Below, one piece after another: positions 1-9,752 of a DNA stretch of 64,000 bases (its first letter is position 1; every line of letters begins with the position of its first letter). The notes below the pieces were generated by a model. It did not search any database. It saw only the letters and a list, made by a program, of their open reading frames with translations, and had not been told where the DNA came from. The DNA comes from Amphritea atlantica (lineage in GTDB: Bacteria; Pseudomonadota; Gammaproteobacteria; Pseudomonadales; Balneatricaceae): the NCBI RefSeq assembly GCF_018860855.1, contig NZ_JAHKQE010000041.1, positions 139,732 to 203,731 of the forward strand. The letters are read 5' to 3'. The translations under genes and the position numbers were made by a program.

Positions 1-1
1 G

Positions 2-916
2 TATCTGCGTTATCTACTGGCGAACGATGTCATCCGACTACAAGAGCAGGGTAAAGCGCTCTATAGTGGTATGTTGAATGAAACCGGCGGTGTGGTTGAT
101 GACTTGATCGTCTATCTCATGACTGAGCCTGATGTCACCGGTGAGTGGTTCCGGGTGGTGGTTAATTGTGGTACCCGTGAAAAAGATTTACGCTGGATGG
201 CGGATCATACCGCCCAGTTCGATAACGTTGCCTTGACGGAACGTCCTGAATTGGCGATGGTGGCCATTCAGGGGCCGAATGCGTTGGCAAAGGTAACCTC
301 GGTACTGAGTGAAGCGCGCGTTAAGTTGATTAACGATTTAAAGGTGTTTCAGGGGCGTGAGTCCGAAGGCTGGTTTTTTGCCAGAACAGGCTATACTGGC
401 GAAGATGGGCTTGAGGTGATGGTGCCAGAGGAGTATGTTGCAGACTTCTGGCAAGCCTTGGCTGATGCTGGTGTGGCGCCTTGTGGATTAGGTGCGCGTG
501 ATACCTTGCGGCTTGAAGCGGGTATGAATCTATATGGTTCGGACATGGATGAGAAAGTCTCTCCACTGATGGCCAATATGGGTTGGACAATCGCTTGGGA
601 GCCTGCAGAACGGGATTTTGTTGGCCGTAAAGCGCTTGAAAAACAGCGTGAGACTGGTGTAAAACAGAAACTGGTCGGTTTGGTGCTCGAAAGTCGAGGC
701 GTGCTGCGTAGCCACCAAAAGGTCATGATTAATGGTGAGGAAGCCGGTGAAATTACCAGCGGTTCTTTCTCGCCAACACTGGGTTGTTCGATTGCAATGG
801 CCCGGGTATCGGCTGATATAGCGGATACTTGCCATGTTGATATGCGTGGCAAACTGGTAGAAGTAAAAGTAGTTAAACCGTCATTTGTTCGCAATGGCGA
901 GAAAGTGTATTCATAA
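2..916 (+). CDS. gcvT: Aminomethyltransferase (glycine cleavage T-protein), 5' truncated by window edge
   Basis: T-protein of the glycine cleavage system. It takes the aminomethyl group from lipoyl-GcvH and, with tetrahydrofolate, releases ammonia and makes 5,10-methylene-THF in the cytoplasm. The reading frame is open from base 2, before the first in-window ATG at 71, and the upstream residues ([16 protein letters not shown]) are typical T-protein sequence. The gene therefore starts outside the window; 304 of the usual 360-375 residues are visible. The folate-binding core and C-terminal barrel ([22 protein letters not shown]) are intact. gcvH follows after 23 bases, so the two are probably co-transcribed. 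gcvP is not next to them here. Confidence 0.96.
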   Translation, partial: YLRYLLANDVIRLQEQGKALYSGMLNETGGVVDDLIVYLMTEPDVTGEWFRVVVNCGTREKDLRWMADHTAQFDNVALTERPELAMVAIQGPNALAKVTSVLSEARVKLINDLKVFQGRESEGWFFARTGYTGEDGLEVMVPEEYVADFWQALADAGVAPCGLGARDTLRLEAGMNLYGSDMDEKVSPLMANMGWTIAWEPAERDFVGRKALEKQRETGVKQKLVGLVLESRGVLRSHQKVMINGEEAGEITSGSFSPTLGCSIAMARVSADIADTCHVDMRGKLVEVKVVKPSFVRNGEKVYS

Positions 917-939
917 ACTCTCACAGTAGGAAAGAGAAA

Positions 940-1332
940 ATGAGCGATATCCCAAGCGATCTGAAGTATGTTGCCAGCCATGAGTGGATCCGTGACGAGG
1001 GTGATGGTGTTGTAACTATCGGTATTACTGATCATGCCCAAGATCTTCTGGGTGATGTAGTGTTTGTTGAGCTGCCAGAAGTCGGCGCTGAATTTGCTAC
1101 CGGTGATGACCTCGGTGTGGTTGAGTCGGTTAAAGCCGCATCCGATGTTTATGCGCCTTTAAGTGGTGAAATCCTCGCCATCAATGGTGATTTGGAAGAT
1201 GCCCCTGAGTTAGTAAACAGCGATCCTTATGGTGATGGCTGGTTTGTTCGCTTGCGTCTGTCTGATACCACTGAAGTTGATGATCTGTTGGATGCTGACG
1301 GTTACGCGGAGTTGTGTGAAGCCGAAAGCTGA
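940..1332 (+). CDS. gcvH: Glycine cleavage system H protein
   Basis: Lipoyl carrier protein that shuttles the aminomethyl intermediate between the P, T and L proteins of glycine cleavage. It is 130 aa, normal for the family. The lipoylation site lies in [15 protein letters not shown], with the modified lysine at about residue 65. An AGGAAAGAG Shine-Dalgarno stretch precedes the ATG. It is the last gene of a gcvT-gcvH unit closed by a hairpin terminator at about 1357-1387. No gcvP follows, so the P-protein must be elsewhere in the genome. Confidence 0.97.
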   Translation: MSDIPSDLKYVASHEWIRDEGDGVVTIGITDHAQDLLGDVVFVELPEVGAEFATGDDLGVVESVKAASDVYAPLSGEILAINGDLEDAPELVNSDPYGDGWFVRLRLSDTTEVDDLLDADGYAELCEAES

Positions 1333-1356
1333 TCCTTGTGTTGATCATGTATAACT

Positions 1357-1387
1357 AAGCCCTGCCACTGCGGGGCTTTCTGTTTTC
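1357..1387 (+). terminator. Rho-independent terminator after gcvH
   Basis: The inverted repeat AAGCCCTGC / GCGGGGCTT with a 4-5 base loop is followed by a T-rich tract, 24 bases after the gcvH stop. Confidence 0.8.
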
Positions 1388-1450
1388 TGGGCCAGCAGGA
1401 TTTTCTGCTAACTGTCCACCTAATAACTGTCTTACAGAGGGTAACTCTCC

Positions 1451-2641
1451 TTGCAACAACTACGTTTGAATTCGGGCGCTGATAAGCGTCTACGCGGTGG
1501 CCATGTCTGGATCTACAGCAATGAAGTGAATACGCAGCTTACGCCGTTGAAACAGTTTTCTCCGGGTGAGCAGGTGGTCGTGGAAAGCTCTGCAGGCAAG
1601 CCATTAGGATTGGCGTACGTTAATCCTAATTCATTAATCTGTGGCCGTCTGGTGAGTCGTAGCGTGAAGATTCCGCTGGATCGCTCTTTGATTGTTCATC
1701 GCTTGAAGATTGCGTTGTCCTTGCGTGAAGCTTGTTTTGATCAGCCCTGTTATCGCCTTGTGTTCGGTGACAGTGATGGTTTGTCAGGCTTAGTGATCGA
1801 TCGGTTCTTTGATATTTTTGTCGTGCAGATCTCAACGGCGGGGATGGAGCTATTTAAAGAGGATATCGTGGCAGCCTTGCAGAAGGTCTTTAAGCCGCAG
1901 GGTATTCTCTTCCGCAATGATGGCAAAATGCGCCAGACGGAAGGGTTGGAAAGCTATTCTGAGGTGGCCTTTGGTGAAGTCCCTGAACTAGTGCCTTTTG
2001 AAGAGAACGGTGTGTCATTTTTGGCCCCTGTACATAAAGGGCAGAAGACCGGTTGGTTTTATGATCACCGCTTAAACCGTGCGCGGATGCAGCAGCATGT
2101 TGAAGGCAAACGGGTGTTAGACCTGTTTAGCTATATCGGTGGCTGGGGTGTGCAGGCGTTGGCGGCTGGTGCTGAGCACGTAACCTGCTTGGATGCCTCT
2201 GAATTTGCCTTGGATGTTGCGCAGGAAAATGCTCAGTTGAACGGTGGCGCAGAGCGTTTTACCAGCATTCAGGGGGATGCTTTCGATGGTTGTAAAATGC
2301 TGTTGGAAGAGGGCGAAAAGTTTGACGTAGTGATTGTTGATCCACCGGCCTTTATTCAGCGACGTAAAGATATTCGTAATGGCGAACAAGCCTATAAGCG
2401 AATCAATCAGTTGGCGATGCGGCTGGTGGCTAAAAATGGCGTATTGATCTCAGCTTCTTGCTCAATGCATCTACAGCGTGAACGGCTGGTGGATATTATC
2501 CGTTCAGAAAGTCGGGCGTTGGATCGCCAAGCACAGATCTTCGATCAAGGTCATCAGGGCGGTGATCATCCTGTTCATCCCGCGATACCGGAAACCGATT
2601 ATCTTAAATCCTACTTTGTCCGGTTGTTGCCGGTAACCTAA
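1451..2641 (+). CDS. rlmI: RlmI-type class I SAM-dependent 23S rRNA methyltransferase
   Basis: Probable 23S rRNA (cytosine-C5) methyltransferase of the RlmI/YccW family, 396 aa, the family length. The N-terminal ~75 residues (DKRLRGGHVWIYSNEV) form a PUA RNA-binding domain. The C-terminal half is a Rossmann methyltransferase with SAM motif I VLDLFSYIGG at about 222-231, catalytic-loop DPPAF at about 297-301 and a Cys in SASCSMH near 337. The start is TTG at 1451, 10 bases after AGAGG; no ATG fits the conserved N-terminus. It has its own transcription unit after the gcvH terminator. Site specificity (C1962 in E. coli) is inferred from the family only. Confidence 0.82.
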   Translation: MQQLRLNSGADKRLRGGHVWIYSNEVNTQLTPLKQFSPGEQVVVESSAGKPLGLAYVNPNSLICGRLVSRSVKIPLDRSLIVHRLKIALSLREACFDQPCYRLVFGDSDGLSGLVIDRFFDIFVVQISTAGMELFKEDIVAALQKVFKPQGILFRNDGKMRQTEGLESYSEVAFGEVPELVPFEENGVSFLAPVHKGQKTGWFYDHRLNRARMQQHVEGKRVLDLFSYIGGWGVQALAAGAEHVTCLDASEFALDVAQENAQLNGGAERFTSIQGDAFDGCKMLLEEGEKFDVVIVDPPAFIQRRKDIRNGEQAYKRINQLAMRLVAKNGVLISASCSMHLQRERLVDIIRSESRALDRQAQIFDQGHQGGDHPVHPAIPETDYLKSYFVRLLPVT

Positions 2642-2665
2642 ATCGATCTGAGGAAAGCACAGGCT

Positions 2666-3703
2666 ATGGATTATAAATTACTCGGTGGTAGTGAGCTGAA
2701 CGTCAGCCGTCTCTGTTTGGGCACCATGACTTTCGGCCAACAAAATACCGAAGCCGAAGCGCATCAACAGCTTGATTATGCTGTCGATGAGGGGATCAAT
2801 TTTTTTGATACGGCGGAGATGTATCCGGTACCGCCAAACCCTGCGACACAGGGGCGTACGGAAGAGTACGTCGGTAGTTGGATCAAGGCGCGGGGCAACC
2901 GTGAGAAGATTATTTTGGCGACCAAGGTGAGCGGTCCCGCTGAGATGGCTTCGCATATTCGGCCGGGACTGTGTCTCGATAAAGCCAATATTCGACAGGC
3001 AATTACGGATAGCTTGCAGCGTTTGCAAACCGATTATGTCGATCTATATCAGATTCACTGGCCGGAACGGGCGACTAACTTTTTTGGTCAGTTGAATTAT
3101 CGTCACCAGCCGGAACTAGACGGCACGCCGATACTTGAGACGCTTGAAGCGTTAAAGGAGTTGGTTGATGAAGGGCTCATCCGCTATGTCGGTTTGTCCA
3201 ATGAGGTGCCTTGGGGTGTGATGAAGTTCCTCAGTTATGCTGAGGCACTGGGGTTACCGCGGGTCGTTTCGGTGCAAAACCCTTACAATCTGCTAAACCG
3301 TAAAGATGAGGTTGGCTTGAGTGAGGTGTTGCTGCGGGAGAACGTTGACCTTCTCGCGTATTCGCCTCTGGCGTTTGGTACGCTCAGCGGTAAGTATCTG
3401 GATGGCAGTGCCGGACCTGATGATCGGATCAATCAGTTTCCACGCTTTTCTCGGTACTTTACTGATATGGGGCTGAAAGCAACGGCGGAATATGTCCTAC
3501 TGGCACGGGAGCATGGTCTTGATCCGGCGCAGATGGCGCTGGCGTTTGTTAATCAGCAGCCCTTTGTTGGCAGTAATATTATCGGCGCGACGAGTATGGC
3601 GCAGCTACAAAGCAATATTCGTTCTATCGACCTAGAGCTGTCTGCTGAGGTGCTTGAAGGGATTGATAGAATCGCTACGCAATACTCAAACCCTTGCCCC
3701 TGA
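2666..3703 (+). CDS. tas: Tas-type NADP(H)-dependent aldo/keto reductase
   Basis: Aldo/keto reductase of 345 aa, nearly the length of E. coli Tas (346 aa). It opens with the family start MDYKLLGGSELNVSRLCLGT. The catalytic tetrad is visible as D (FFDTAEMY), Y of the same motif, K (ILATKVSG) and H (LYQIHWP). The C-terminal NADPH-binding part has GSNIIGATSMAQL. A GAGGAAAGC ribosome-binding site precedes the ATG, 24 bases after the methyltransferase stop, so the two genes may be co-transcribed. The natural substrate is not known for the family. Confidence 0.88.
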   Translation: MDYKLLGGSELNVSRLCLGTMTFGQQNTEAEAHQQLDYAVDEGINFFDTAEMYPVPPNPATQGRTEEYVGSWIKARGNREKIILATKVSGPAEMASHIRPGLCLDKANIRQAITDSLQRLQTDYVDLYQIHWPERATNFFGQLNYRHQPELDGTPILETLEALKELVDEGLIRYVGLSNEVPWGVMKFLSYAEALGLPRVVSVQNPYNLLNRKDEVGLSEVLLRENVDLLAYSPLAFGTLSGKYLDGSAGPDDRINQFPRFSRYFTDMGLKATAEYVLLAREHGLDPAQMALAFVNQQPFVGSNIIGATSMAQLQSNIRSIDLELSAEVLEGIDRIATQYSNPCP

Positions 3704-3722
3704 TAGCGTTAAGCTTTAATCG

Positions 3723-3751
3723 TAAAATGCGCTTTTTTAAGCGCATTTTTT
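3723..3751 (+). terminator. Rho-independent terminator after tas
   Basis: The stem AAAATGCGCTT / AAGCGCATTTT with a short T loop is followed by T residues. It lies between convergent genes; the A-run on the 5' side may let it work for both strands. Confidence 0.88.
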
Positions 3752-3770
3752 GTGTCTGCAACTTGCCGCT

Positions 3771-4175
3771 TTACGCCGCTTGGCACTGCTTCAATTGGTT
3801 GTTCAAGGCAGCCATGACCTGACCCCGTTTAACTAAACCGATGAGTATGCCATTGTCGACGACGGGATAAATTTTGGGTTTGTTGGTCGCCATCATCTGC
3901 GCTAGCTCAAGCACGGTGAGGGTCGGTTTTACGCTAAGGGGTGCAGGTTGCATCATATCCTTTACCAGAACATGGCTGTCGCAGTGATAACTATCGCCTA
4001 GTAAAAAAGGTATGCAGTCGTGTTCTGACAGGAAGCCGGTGAGATGCTTTTGGGCATCAATCACGGGCAATCCGATCATATTGCTGTCGATAAGGTGGTC
4101 CACCGCTTGAGGCAGGGACATCTCTTCATGCAGTGGCGTTATGTGCGTAGACATAATGTCTCTAATTAGAATCAT
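3771..4175 (-). CDS. Small tandem CBS-domain protein
   Basis: Protein of 134 aa made almost entirely of two CBS domains (about residues 1-60 and 70-130). CBS pairs bind adenosyl ligands such as AMP or ATP and usually regulate a partner protein. Visible CBS features are MLIGLPVID-type strands (NMIGLPVIDAQKHLTGFLSE; KIYPVVDNGILIGLVKRGQV). There is no attached enzymatic or transport domain, so it is a stand-alone sensor with unknown partner. An AGGAGAG ribosome-binding site precedes the ATG. It faces tas convergently and lies downstream of the HAD phosphatase on the same strand, separated by a terminator. Confidence 0.85.
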   Translation of the reverse strand: MILIRDIMSTHITPLHEEMSLPQAVDHLIDSNMIGLPVIDAQKHLTGFLSEHDCIPFLLGDSYHCDSHVLVKDMMQPAPLSVKPTLTVLELAQMMATNKPKIYPVVDNGILIGLVKRGQVMAALNNQLKQCQAA

Positions 4176-4277
4176 CGTCTTACTCTCCTGTGGTTGTTAT
4201 ATACAGTTTTGCAGTAAAACGAGGATTTAACCAATCAGCGCTGGCTATTCGCTTGATAGAGGCAGGCTACCGGATAT

Positions 4278-4308
4278 AAAAATGCTCCGGCCCAGTGGGG
4301 CGGAGCAT
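4278..4308 (-). terminator. Rho-independent terminator after HAD phosphatase gene
   Basis: Read on the minus strand, ATGCTCCG pairs with CGGAGCAT and is followed by TTTTT. It lies 37 bases past the HAD phosphatase stop. Confidence 0.85.
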
Positions 4309-4345
4309 GATGAGATCTCGGTGCTTAACAGAGAGGATGGGGTTT

Positions 4346-4999
4346 TTAACGCAGGCTGATAATGGGCCAGCCATTCTCCTCAGCGGCTTGCTTGAGTAGC
4401 TCATCGGGATCGACAGCGACCGGATGAGTAACCCGTTCAAGCAGCGGTTTGTCATTGATGGAGTCACTATAGAAATAGCTGTCTTCCATTGAATGCCCCG
4501 TTTGTTCAAGCCAAGCGTTCAGGCGTTCAACTTTTCCTGCCTGAAAGCAGGGGGTGCCGCTCACTTTGCCGGTATAGCGGCCATCAATCATTTCCGGTTC
4601 GGTGGCCAGGGTGTCATCGACCCCGAGTAACGCGGCGATAGGGCCGGTGACAAAGCGGTTAGTGGCGGTAATGATTAGTAGATAGTCGCCCTGATCGCGG
4701 TGCTTTTGTAGCAGTGTAGCGGCTTTGTCCAGCATCATCGGGGCGATGGTGGTCTGCATAAACTCCTGATGCAGTTGCTCGAGCACTTCAGGCTCATGCT
4801 CGCTCAACGGTTTTAAAGCAAACTCTAGAAATTCGACGATGTCTAAGGTGCCGGATTTATATTGTTGGTAAAAATAATCATTCGCTTGGCGGTAGGCTTG
4901 GGTATCGACAATACCCTTAGTGCACAAAAACTCGCCCCAGGCGTGATCGCTATCGCCATTTAACAGGGTGTTATCTAGATCGAAAATCGCCAGGCTCAA
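4346..4999 (-). CDS. HAD-IB family phosphatase
   Basis: Haloacid dehalogenase superfamily hydrolase (217 aa), SerB-like IB subclass. Catalytic aspartates are in FDLDNTLLNGD (D7 nucleophile, D9 general acid/base). A second conserved motif is seen at IITATNR, and the C-terminal metal-binding motif at YSDSINDKPLL. Pseudomonas aeruginosa carries a homologous HAD gene next to rppH-ptsP, and the same order occurs here. The gene is divergent from rppH. The substrate is unknown; a small phosphomonoester such as phosphoserine or histidinol phosphate is possible. Confidence 0.88.
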   Translation of the reverse strand: MSLAIFDLDNTLLNGDSDHAWGEFLCTKGIVDTQAYRQANDYFYQQYKSGTLDIVEFLEFALKPLSEHEPEVLEQLHQEFMQTTIAPMMLDKAATLLQKHRDQGDYLLIITATNRFVTGPIAALLGVDDTLATEPEMIDGRYTGKVSGTPCFQAGKVERLNAWLEQTGHSMEDSYFYSDSINDKPLLERVTHPVAVDPDELLKQAAEENGWPIISLR

Positions 5000-5163
5000 G
5001 GTTATCTCTCCAATATAAAGTCAGCTTAAAAACGCAGCGCTAAGAATAGTGGCTCATGGATAAGGTGGCAATTATTAATCCTGAATTTTATCAACCAGCT
5101 TAATTTGCTGTACTACCTGAAGTTGTGGAACAATAGCGTAAAAGAATTTGTAAGGAATTCACC

Positions 5164-5667
5164 GTGATAGATTCAGATGGGTTCAGGCCGAATGTCGGTA
5201 TCATTCTGGCGAACTCGATGGGTCAGGTGCTTTGGGCTAGACGTATAGGGCAAAATGCATGGCAGTTCCCTCAAGGGGGGATTAACGTGGAAGAATCGCC
5301 GGAACAGGCGATGTATCGGGAACTTAAAGAGGAGATTGGGCTTTCACCAGAGGATGTTGAGGTGATCGCTGTTACCCGAGGCTGGCTTCGTTACCGGCTA
5401 CCCAAACGCATGATAAGACACCATTCCCATCCGGTTTGTGTAGGACAGAAACAAAAGTGGTTTTTACTGCGCATGTTGAGTGATGACAGCGCAGTTGTGA
5501 TAGATTCAACAAACTCACCCGAGTTTGATGGCTGGCGTTGGGTGAGCTATTGGTACCCTCTTGGCCAAGTAGTGGCGTTTAAGCGGGATGTGTATCGTAA
5601 AGCGATGCGCGAATTATCACCAAAGTTGACCCGGCTGGTTCTTGGGGGCTGGTATTTAAAGGAGTAA
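5164..5667 (+). CDS. rppH: RNA pyrophosphohydrolase RppH
   Basis: Nudix hydrolase that converts 5'-triphosphate RNA ends to monophosphate and so triggers RNase E-dependent mRNA decay. It is 167 aa. The Nudix box begins at about residue 38 ([20 protein letters not shown]) and is complete. N-terminal [11 protein letters not shown] and WQFPQGGI are typical of RppH. The start is GTG at 5164, 7 bases after AAGGA. ptsP follows after only 7 bases, so rppH and ptsP are co-transcribed, as in Pseudomonas. Confidence 0.96.
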   Translation: MIDSDGFRPNVGIILANSMGQVLWARRIGQNAWQFPQGGINVEESPEQAMYRELKEEIGLSPEDVEVIAVTRGWLRYRLPKRMIRHHSHPVCVGQKQKWFLLRMLSDDSAVVIDSTNSPEFDGWRWVSYWYPLGQVVAFKRDVYRKAMRELSPKLTRLVLGGWYLKE

Positions 5668-5674
5668 GCACTGC

Positions 5675-7954
5675 ATGCTGGAAACGCTACGCAAAATTGT
5701 ACAGGAGGTTAACGCCGCACCAGATCTTGAGTCGGTGTTGGATGTTATTGTCCGCCGTGTGCAGCGTGCGATTCGTACCGATGTATGCTCTATCTATCTC
5801 CTCGATCGGCAACGCGAACGCTATGTATTGATGGCGACCCAGGGGTTGAACCAGAAGTCGGTTGGGCGCGTTTCACTCTCGGTTGAAGAAGGTGTTGTCG
5901 GGATGGTGGGGCAGCGTGCTGAGCCGATCAACCTCGAGGACGCTGCGGCCCATAGCGCATTTACTTACCTCAAAGGTACCGGCGAAAAGAAGTTCCATGC
6001 TTTTCTTGGGGTGCCGATTATTCACCATCGAACCCTGTTGGGAGTGTTGGTTGTTCAGCAGAAACTGATTCGTAAGTTTGATGAATCAGAAGAAGCCTTT
6101 ATGGTGACAATGTCGGCCCAGTTGGCCGGTGTGATCGCCCATGCGGAGGCAACCGGCTCTATTCTGCAGATCTCCGATCATACTAAGAACGAAGCTGATC
6201 GTAAGTTTGAAGGCGTCTCTGGATGTATTGGTGTCGCTATTGGCCCGGCGGTGGTGATGACACCGCTGGCGGATCTGGATGGCGTGCCGGATCGTAAAGT
6301 TGATGATATTAAGGCCGAAGTTGCCACCTTTAAGCGGGCGCTGGCGCAGGTGCGGCGGGATATCAAACGGGTGGGTCGCAGCCTAGCGAAACGTTTACGC
6401 TCAGAAGAGCGAGAGCTGTTTGATGTCTATATCCGTATGCTCGATGACAATGCGTTGGGTGGTGAGATTATCGCCCGTATTAAAGCGGGAAGCTGGGCTC
6501 AAGGAGCGCTAAAGCAGGTTATCGGCGAGCATGTGCAGCAGTTCTCGATGATGGATGATCCTTACCTGCGGGAGCGGGCCACGGATATTAAAGATTTGGG
6601 TCGGCGTATGTTGACCTTCCTGCAAGAGTCTGGCCCTGCGTTATCAGAGATCGTCTTTCCAGAAAATACGATTCTGGTCGCTGATGAACTAACACCTGCC
6701 ATGTTGGGAGAAGTGCCGACGGAAAAGTTGGTCGGTTTGATCTCGGTACATGGCTCCGGTAACTCCCATGCCGCAATTCTCGCCCGTTCAATGGGTATCC
6801 CAACGCTCATGGGGGTGGTTGATCTTCCCTATACTCGGGTTGAAGGGTTGAATGTCATTCTTGATGGTTACTCCGGTCGGGCATTTATCAATCCATCTGA
6901 TGATCTGATCGAGTGTTATCAAGAGGTTATCCGTGAGGAGGACGAAGTTAATGCGGGACTCGAAGGGCTAAAGGAGCTACCTGCAGAAACCACCGATGGT
7001 TACCGTATGCCGCTGTGGGTTAATACCGGCTTGATTGCGGATGTTGCCCGAGCCCTCGATCGCGGTGCTGAGGGAATCGGCCTCTATCGAACAGAGATTC
7101 CCTTTATGATTCGGGACTTCTTCCCCAGTGAGCAGGATCAGATGGAGACCTATCGCAAGCAGCTAGAAGCTTTTGCCCCCCGTCCGGTAACGATGAGAAC
7201 ACTGGATATCGGTGGCGATAAGCCGTTGTCCTACTTTCCGATTCAAGAAGATAACCCTTTTCTTGGCTGGCGCGGCATCCGAGTGACGCTGGATCATCCT
7301 GAAATCTTTCTGGTGCAGATCCGTGCCATGCTGCGTGCGGCCGAAGGGTTGGATAATCTGCGTATCATGTTGCCGATGGTCACTAGTGTACGCGAAGTGG
7401 ATGAATCTAAGCGGCTGATTGCTCAAGCAGTGGAAGGCCTTCGTGAAGAGGGACATAACATCAATCAGCCATTGATTGGTGTGATGATTGAGGTGCCAGC
7501 AGCGGTGTATCAGGTGCGTCGTTTTGCCCGGCGAGTGGATTTTATCTCGGTGGGCTCGAATGATTTGACCCAGTACCTGTTAGCGGTTGATCGCAATAAC
7601 CCACGGGTGGCCGATCTCTACGTGCCCTATCATCCAGCGGTGCTGAAAGCGTTGCAGTTTATCGTGCTAGAAGCGCATAAAGAAAATGTCTCGGTGAGTA
7701 TCTGTGGCGAGATGGCGGCAGACCCTGCGGGCGCTATTCTCTTGATGGCCATGGGCTACGATGTGCTGTCAATGAACGCAACCAACCTACCTAAGGTGAA
7801 GTTTGCTCTGCGGGGGATTAGTTTTGAGCGGGCTAAAACGTTGCTGAATGAGATTATCGTGATGGGCGATGCTGATAAGATCCAGGCGGCGTTGAGTAGT
7901 CGACTGAAAGAGCTAGGGCTGGGTCAGCTTACTCGGCCTGCTATTCCTGATTAA
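5675..7954 (+). CDS. ptsP: Phosphoenolpyruvate-protein phosphotransferase EI-Ntr
   Basis: First enzyme of the nitrogen-related PTS: it takes phosphate from PEP and passes it to NPr (PtsO) and then PtsN. At 759 aa it shows an N-terminal GAF sensor domain (about 1-165), the PEP-utilising swivel domain with phospho-histidine in GSGNSHAAILARSMGIP (about H365), and the C-terminal PEP-binding TIM barrel (TLDIGGDKPLSYFP, FISVGSNDLTQYLL) with catalytic Cys in ICGEMAADP (about C677). All catalytic residues are present. It is co-transcribed with rppH. GAF-domain EI-Ntr senses nitrogen status, for example glutamine, in enterobacteria. Confidence 0.97.
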   Translation: MLETLRKIVQEVNAAPDLESVLDVIVRRVQRAIRTDVCSIYLLDRQRERYVLMATQGLNQKSVGRVSLSVEEGVVGMVGQRAEPINLEDAAAHSAFTYLKGTGEKKFHAFLGVPIIHHRTLLGVLVVQQKLIRKFDESEEAFMVTMSAQLAGVIAHAEATGSILQISDHTKNEADRKFEGVSGCIGVAIGPAVVMTPLADLDGVPDRKVDDIKAEVATFKRALAQVRRDIKRVGRSLAKRLRSEERELFDVYIRMLDDNALGGEIIARIKAGSWAQGALKQVIGEHVQQFSMMDDPYLRERATDIKDLGRRMLTFLQESGPALSEIVFPENTILVADELTPAMLGEVPTEKLVGLISVHGSGNSHAAILARSMGIPTLMGVVDLPYTRVEGLNVILDGYSGRAFINPSDDLIECYQEVIREEDEVNAGLEGLKELPAETTDGYRMPLWVNTGLIADVARALDRGAEGIGLYRTEIPFMIRDFFPSEQDQMETYRKQLEAFAPRPVTMRTLDIGGDKPLSYFPIQEDNPFLGWRGIRVTLDHPEIFLVQIRAMLRAAEGLDNLRIMLPMVTSVREVDESKRLIAQAVEGLREEGHNINQPLIGVMIEVPAAVYQVRRFARRVDFISVGSNDLTQYLLAVDRNNPRVADLYVPYHPAVLKALQFIVLEAHKENVSVSICGEMAADPAGAILLMAMGYDVLSMNATNLPKVKFALRGISFERAKTLLNEIIVMGDADKIQAALSSRLKELGLGQLTRPAIPD

Positions 7955-7989
7955 ACGCCCGTTGACTGTGGCTACAGCGATCGTACCCG

Positions 7990-8763
7990 TTACTCTGTCA
8001 TGAAGGCAGTGCGGGTATCGAAACTAAAGGCATTACGCTCGGTTTCCCCCAAGGCATCATAACTCTGCTCGACGACTTCCGTGACCCCATTGTGTTTGAT
8101 TAATATCGCGGTGGTGGCACGGGTGCCATAATTCTCTGAACGAATAAAACTGGCTGAGAGACGGCGCTCTAGCGGCAGAGCGATACCGGTTTTTGGTAGT
8201 AGCTCATCAGGATAGGTGGCGGGGTTCTGCATCAGTTTTATCAGCGCGTCGGCATCGAATGTCCCGCTATCAATACAGTTTTTTAAAGCCTGTTTGGCGG
8301 CGACTAATTTCGGCCAAGAGGTGTCGAAGACAGCATTGCTGATACCGTGAATGCCGTGCGGAACCGGTTGTAAGGGGGCGGCTCTATTCGAGAGATAGCA
8401 GAGTTGTTGTCCATCATCGATCAGTTGGTTGAAGCCATCGAAGCGGTGCGGCTCGCTGGTCTCAATAAAGGCGCGGCTGCTAAGGTCGCTGAGGAGAAAC
8501 TGTAGCGGCAGATTTCCTCTGGAACTTTGTCCCTGCGGCTGACTCAAACCGTTGCGATGATTGGTGAGGGCAGAGAAGCGGCCGCTACGGGTGAGTCCGA
8601 GCCAAGTGCCACCTTGCTCTAAGTCTTGACCAGCCAGTAATTCCGGCTGCTCTGGCCAGTATTGCATCGCGCGGGTAGGGCGGCTGTAAAACTCATCCCG
8701 ATTGGCCGTTAGGATCAGTTTATAGTCTGGGTGGTAGTTGTAAGCGAATAGGATTAGACACAC
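7990..8763 (-). CDS. NRDE (TANGO2-like) family protein
   Basis: NRDE-motif protein, 257 aa, with the signature TANRDEFYSRPT near the N-terminus and LTNHRNG, also typical. Family members begin Met-Cys-Leu-Ile with Cys2 as a presumed N-terminal nucleophile. An upstream ATG at 8790 would add MPAKKREPA. The GTG at 8763, directly before the Cys codon and 7-8 bases after AGAGAG, gives the family start MCLILFAY, so I chose it. TANGO2 homologues have been linked to haem and lipid handling, but the bacterial role is unsettled. It is convergent with ptsP and divergent from lgt. Confidence 0.85.
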   Translation of the reverse strand: MCLILFAYNYHPDYKLILTANRDEFYSRPTRAMQYWPEQPELLAGQDLEQGGTWLGLTRSGRFSALTNHRNGLSQPQGQSSRGNLPLQFLLSDLSSRAFIETSEPHRFDGFNQLIDDGQQLCYLSNRAAPLQPVPHGIHGISNAVFDTSWPKLVAAKQALKNCIDSGTFDADALIKLMQNPATYPDELLPKTGIALPLERRLSASFIRSENYGTRATTAILIKHNGVTEVVEQSYDALGETERNAFSFDTRTAFMTE

Positions 8764-8938
8764 GGCGGGCTCTCTCTTTTTGGCGGGCACGGGGCAATCA
8801 TGACAAATATGACGGCGTATTGCTAAAGCGGATGAATCTCGGTTTCATTTAAAACCAATATTTGTCATTTATCTATTGTAGGATGCGCCATGAACATGGT
8901 TTTATCCGGCAGATTCAGAATAAAGGAAGTCAGTTTTA

Positions 8939-9736
8939 ATGTGGGTGCATGATATAGATCCGATTGCGGTGGCGTTGGGGCCGTTAAAAATTCATTGGTA
9001 TGGGCTGATGTATCTGGTGGGCTTTACCTCGGCCTGGTATCTCGGTGGTAAACGTGCACGTCGCCCCGGTTCCGGTTGGACCGAAGAGCAGATCTCCGAT
9101 CTGATTTTCTGGGGTGCAATTGGGGTCGTTCTTGGTGGCCGCTTTGGTTATGTGGTGTTTTATAACTTCGATCAATTCCTTAATGATCCACTCTGGTTAT
9201 TTGCTGTCTGGGAAGGCGGCATGTCATTCCACGGCGGTTTGTTAGGGGTGATTGCGGCGATTGGTTATTTCTCCCATAAATATAAGAAGAGCTACTTCGA
9301 TATCGGTGACTTTGTTGCGCCGTTGATTCCCATTGGCTTAGGTGCCGGACGTATCGGTAACTTTATTGGTGGGGAGCTGTGGGGGCGGCCGACTGATCAG
9401 AGCTGGGGCGTTATTTTCCCCCGCGCTGGTGATGCGTTAGCCCGCCATCCTTCGCAACTGTATGAGTTTGCCTTAGAGGGCGTCGTACTGTTTACCGTGC
9501 TGTGGTTCTATTCTGCTAAGCCTCGGCCCAAGATGGCGGTCTCTGGGATGTTCTTGCTGTGTTACGGTCTGTTTCGTTCGAGCGTTGAGTTCTTTCGCCA
9601 GCCGGATGTTCAGCTGGGCTATGTGGCGTTGGACTGGTTGACGATGGGGCAGTTGTTGTCGTTGCCTATGATTGTGTTGGGTGCAGTGCTGTTGCTATGG
9701 GCTTATAAACGAGATGGTGCAGCCCGAGTAGGCTAG
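8939..9736 (+). CDS. lgt: Prolipoprotein diacylglyceryl transferase
   Basis: Inner-membrane enzyme that attaches diacylglycerol from phosphatidylglycerol to the lipobox Cys of prolipoproteins, the first step of lipoprotein maturation. It is 265 aa with several membrane segments. The Lgt signature is [29 protein letters not shown] sequence ([10 protein letters not shown]) and [11 protein letters not shown] carry conserved residues. An AAAGGAAG ribosome-binding site precedes the ATG. In Pseudomonas it lies just upstream of thyA; here a Nudix gene and thyA follow on the opposite strand. Confidence 0.97.
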   Translation: MWVHDIDPIAVALGPLKIHWYGLMYLVGFTSAWYLGGKRARRPGSGWTEEQISDLIFWGAIGVVLGGRFGYVVFYNFDQFLNDPLWLFAVWEGGMSFHGGLLGVIAAIGYFSHKYKKSYFDIGDFVAPLIPIGLGAGRIGNFIGGELWGRPTDQSWGVIFPRAGDALARHPSQLYEFALEGVVLFTVLWFYSAKPRPKMAVSGMFLLCYGLFRSSVEFFRQPDVQLGYVALDWLTMGQLLSLPMIVLGAVLLLWAYKRDGAARVG

Positions 9737-9752
9737 TACGCTCGATGAGTGA

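Noticed and set aside
391..1041. 216-aa minus-strand ORF over gcvT/gcvH
   Set aside because: It is antisense to a clear T-protein and spans the gcvT-gcvH junction; composition is Ser/Thr-rich, typical of shadow frames.
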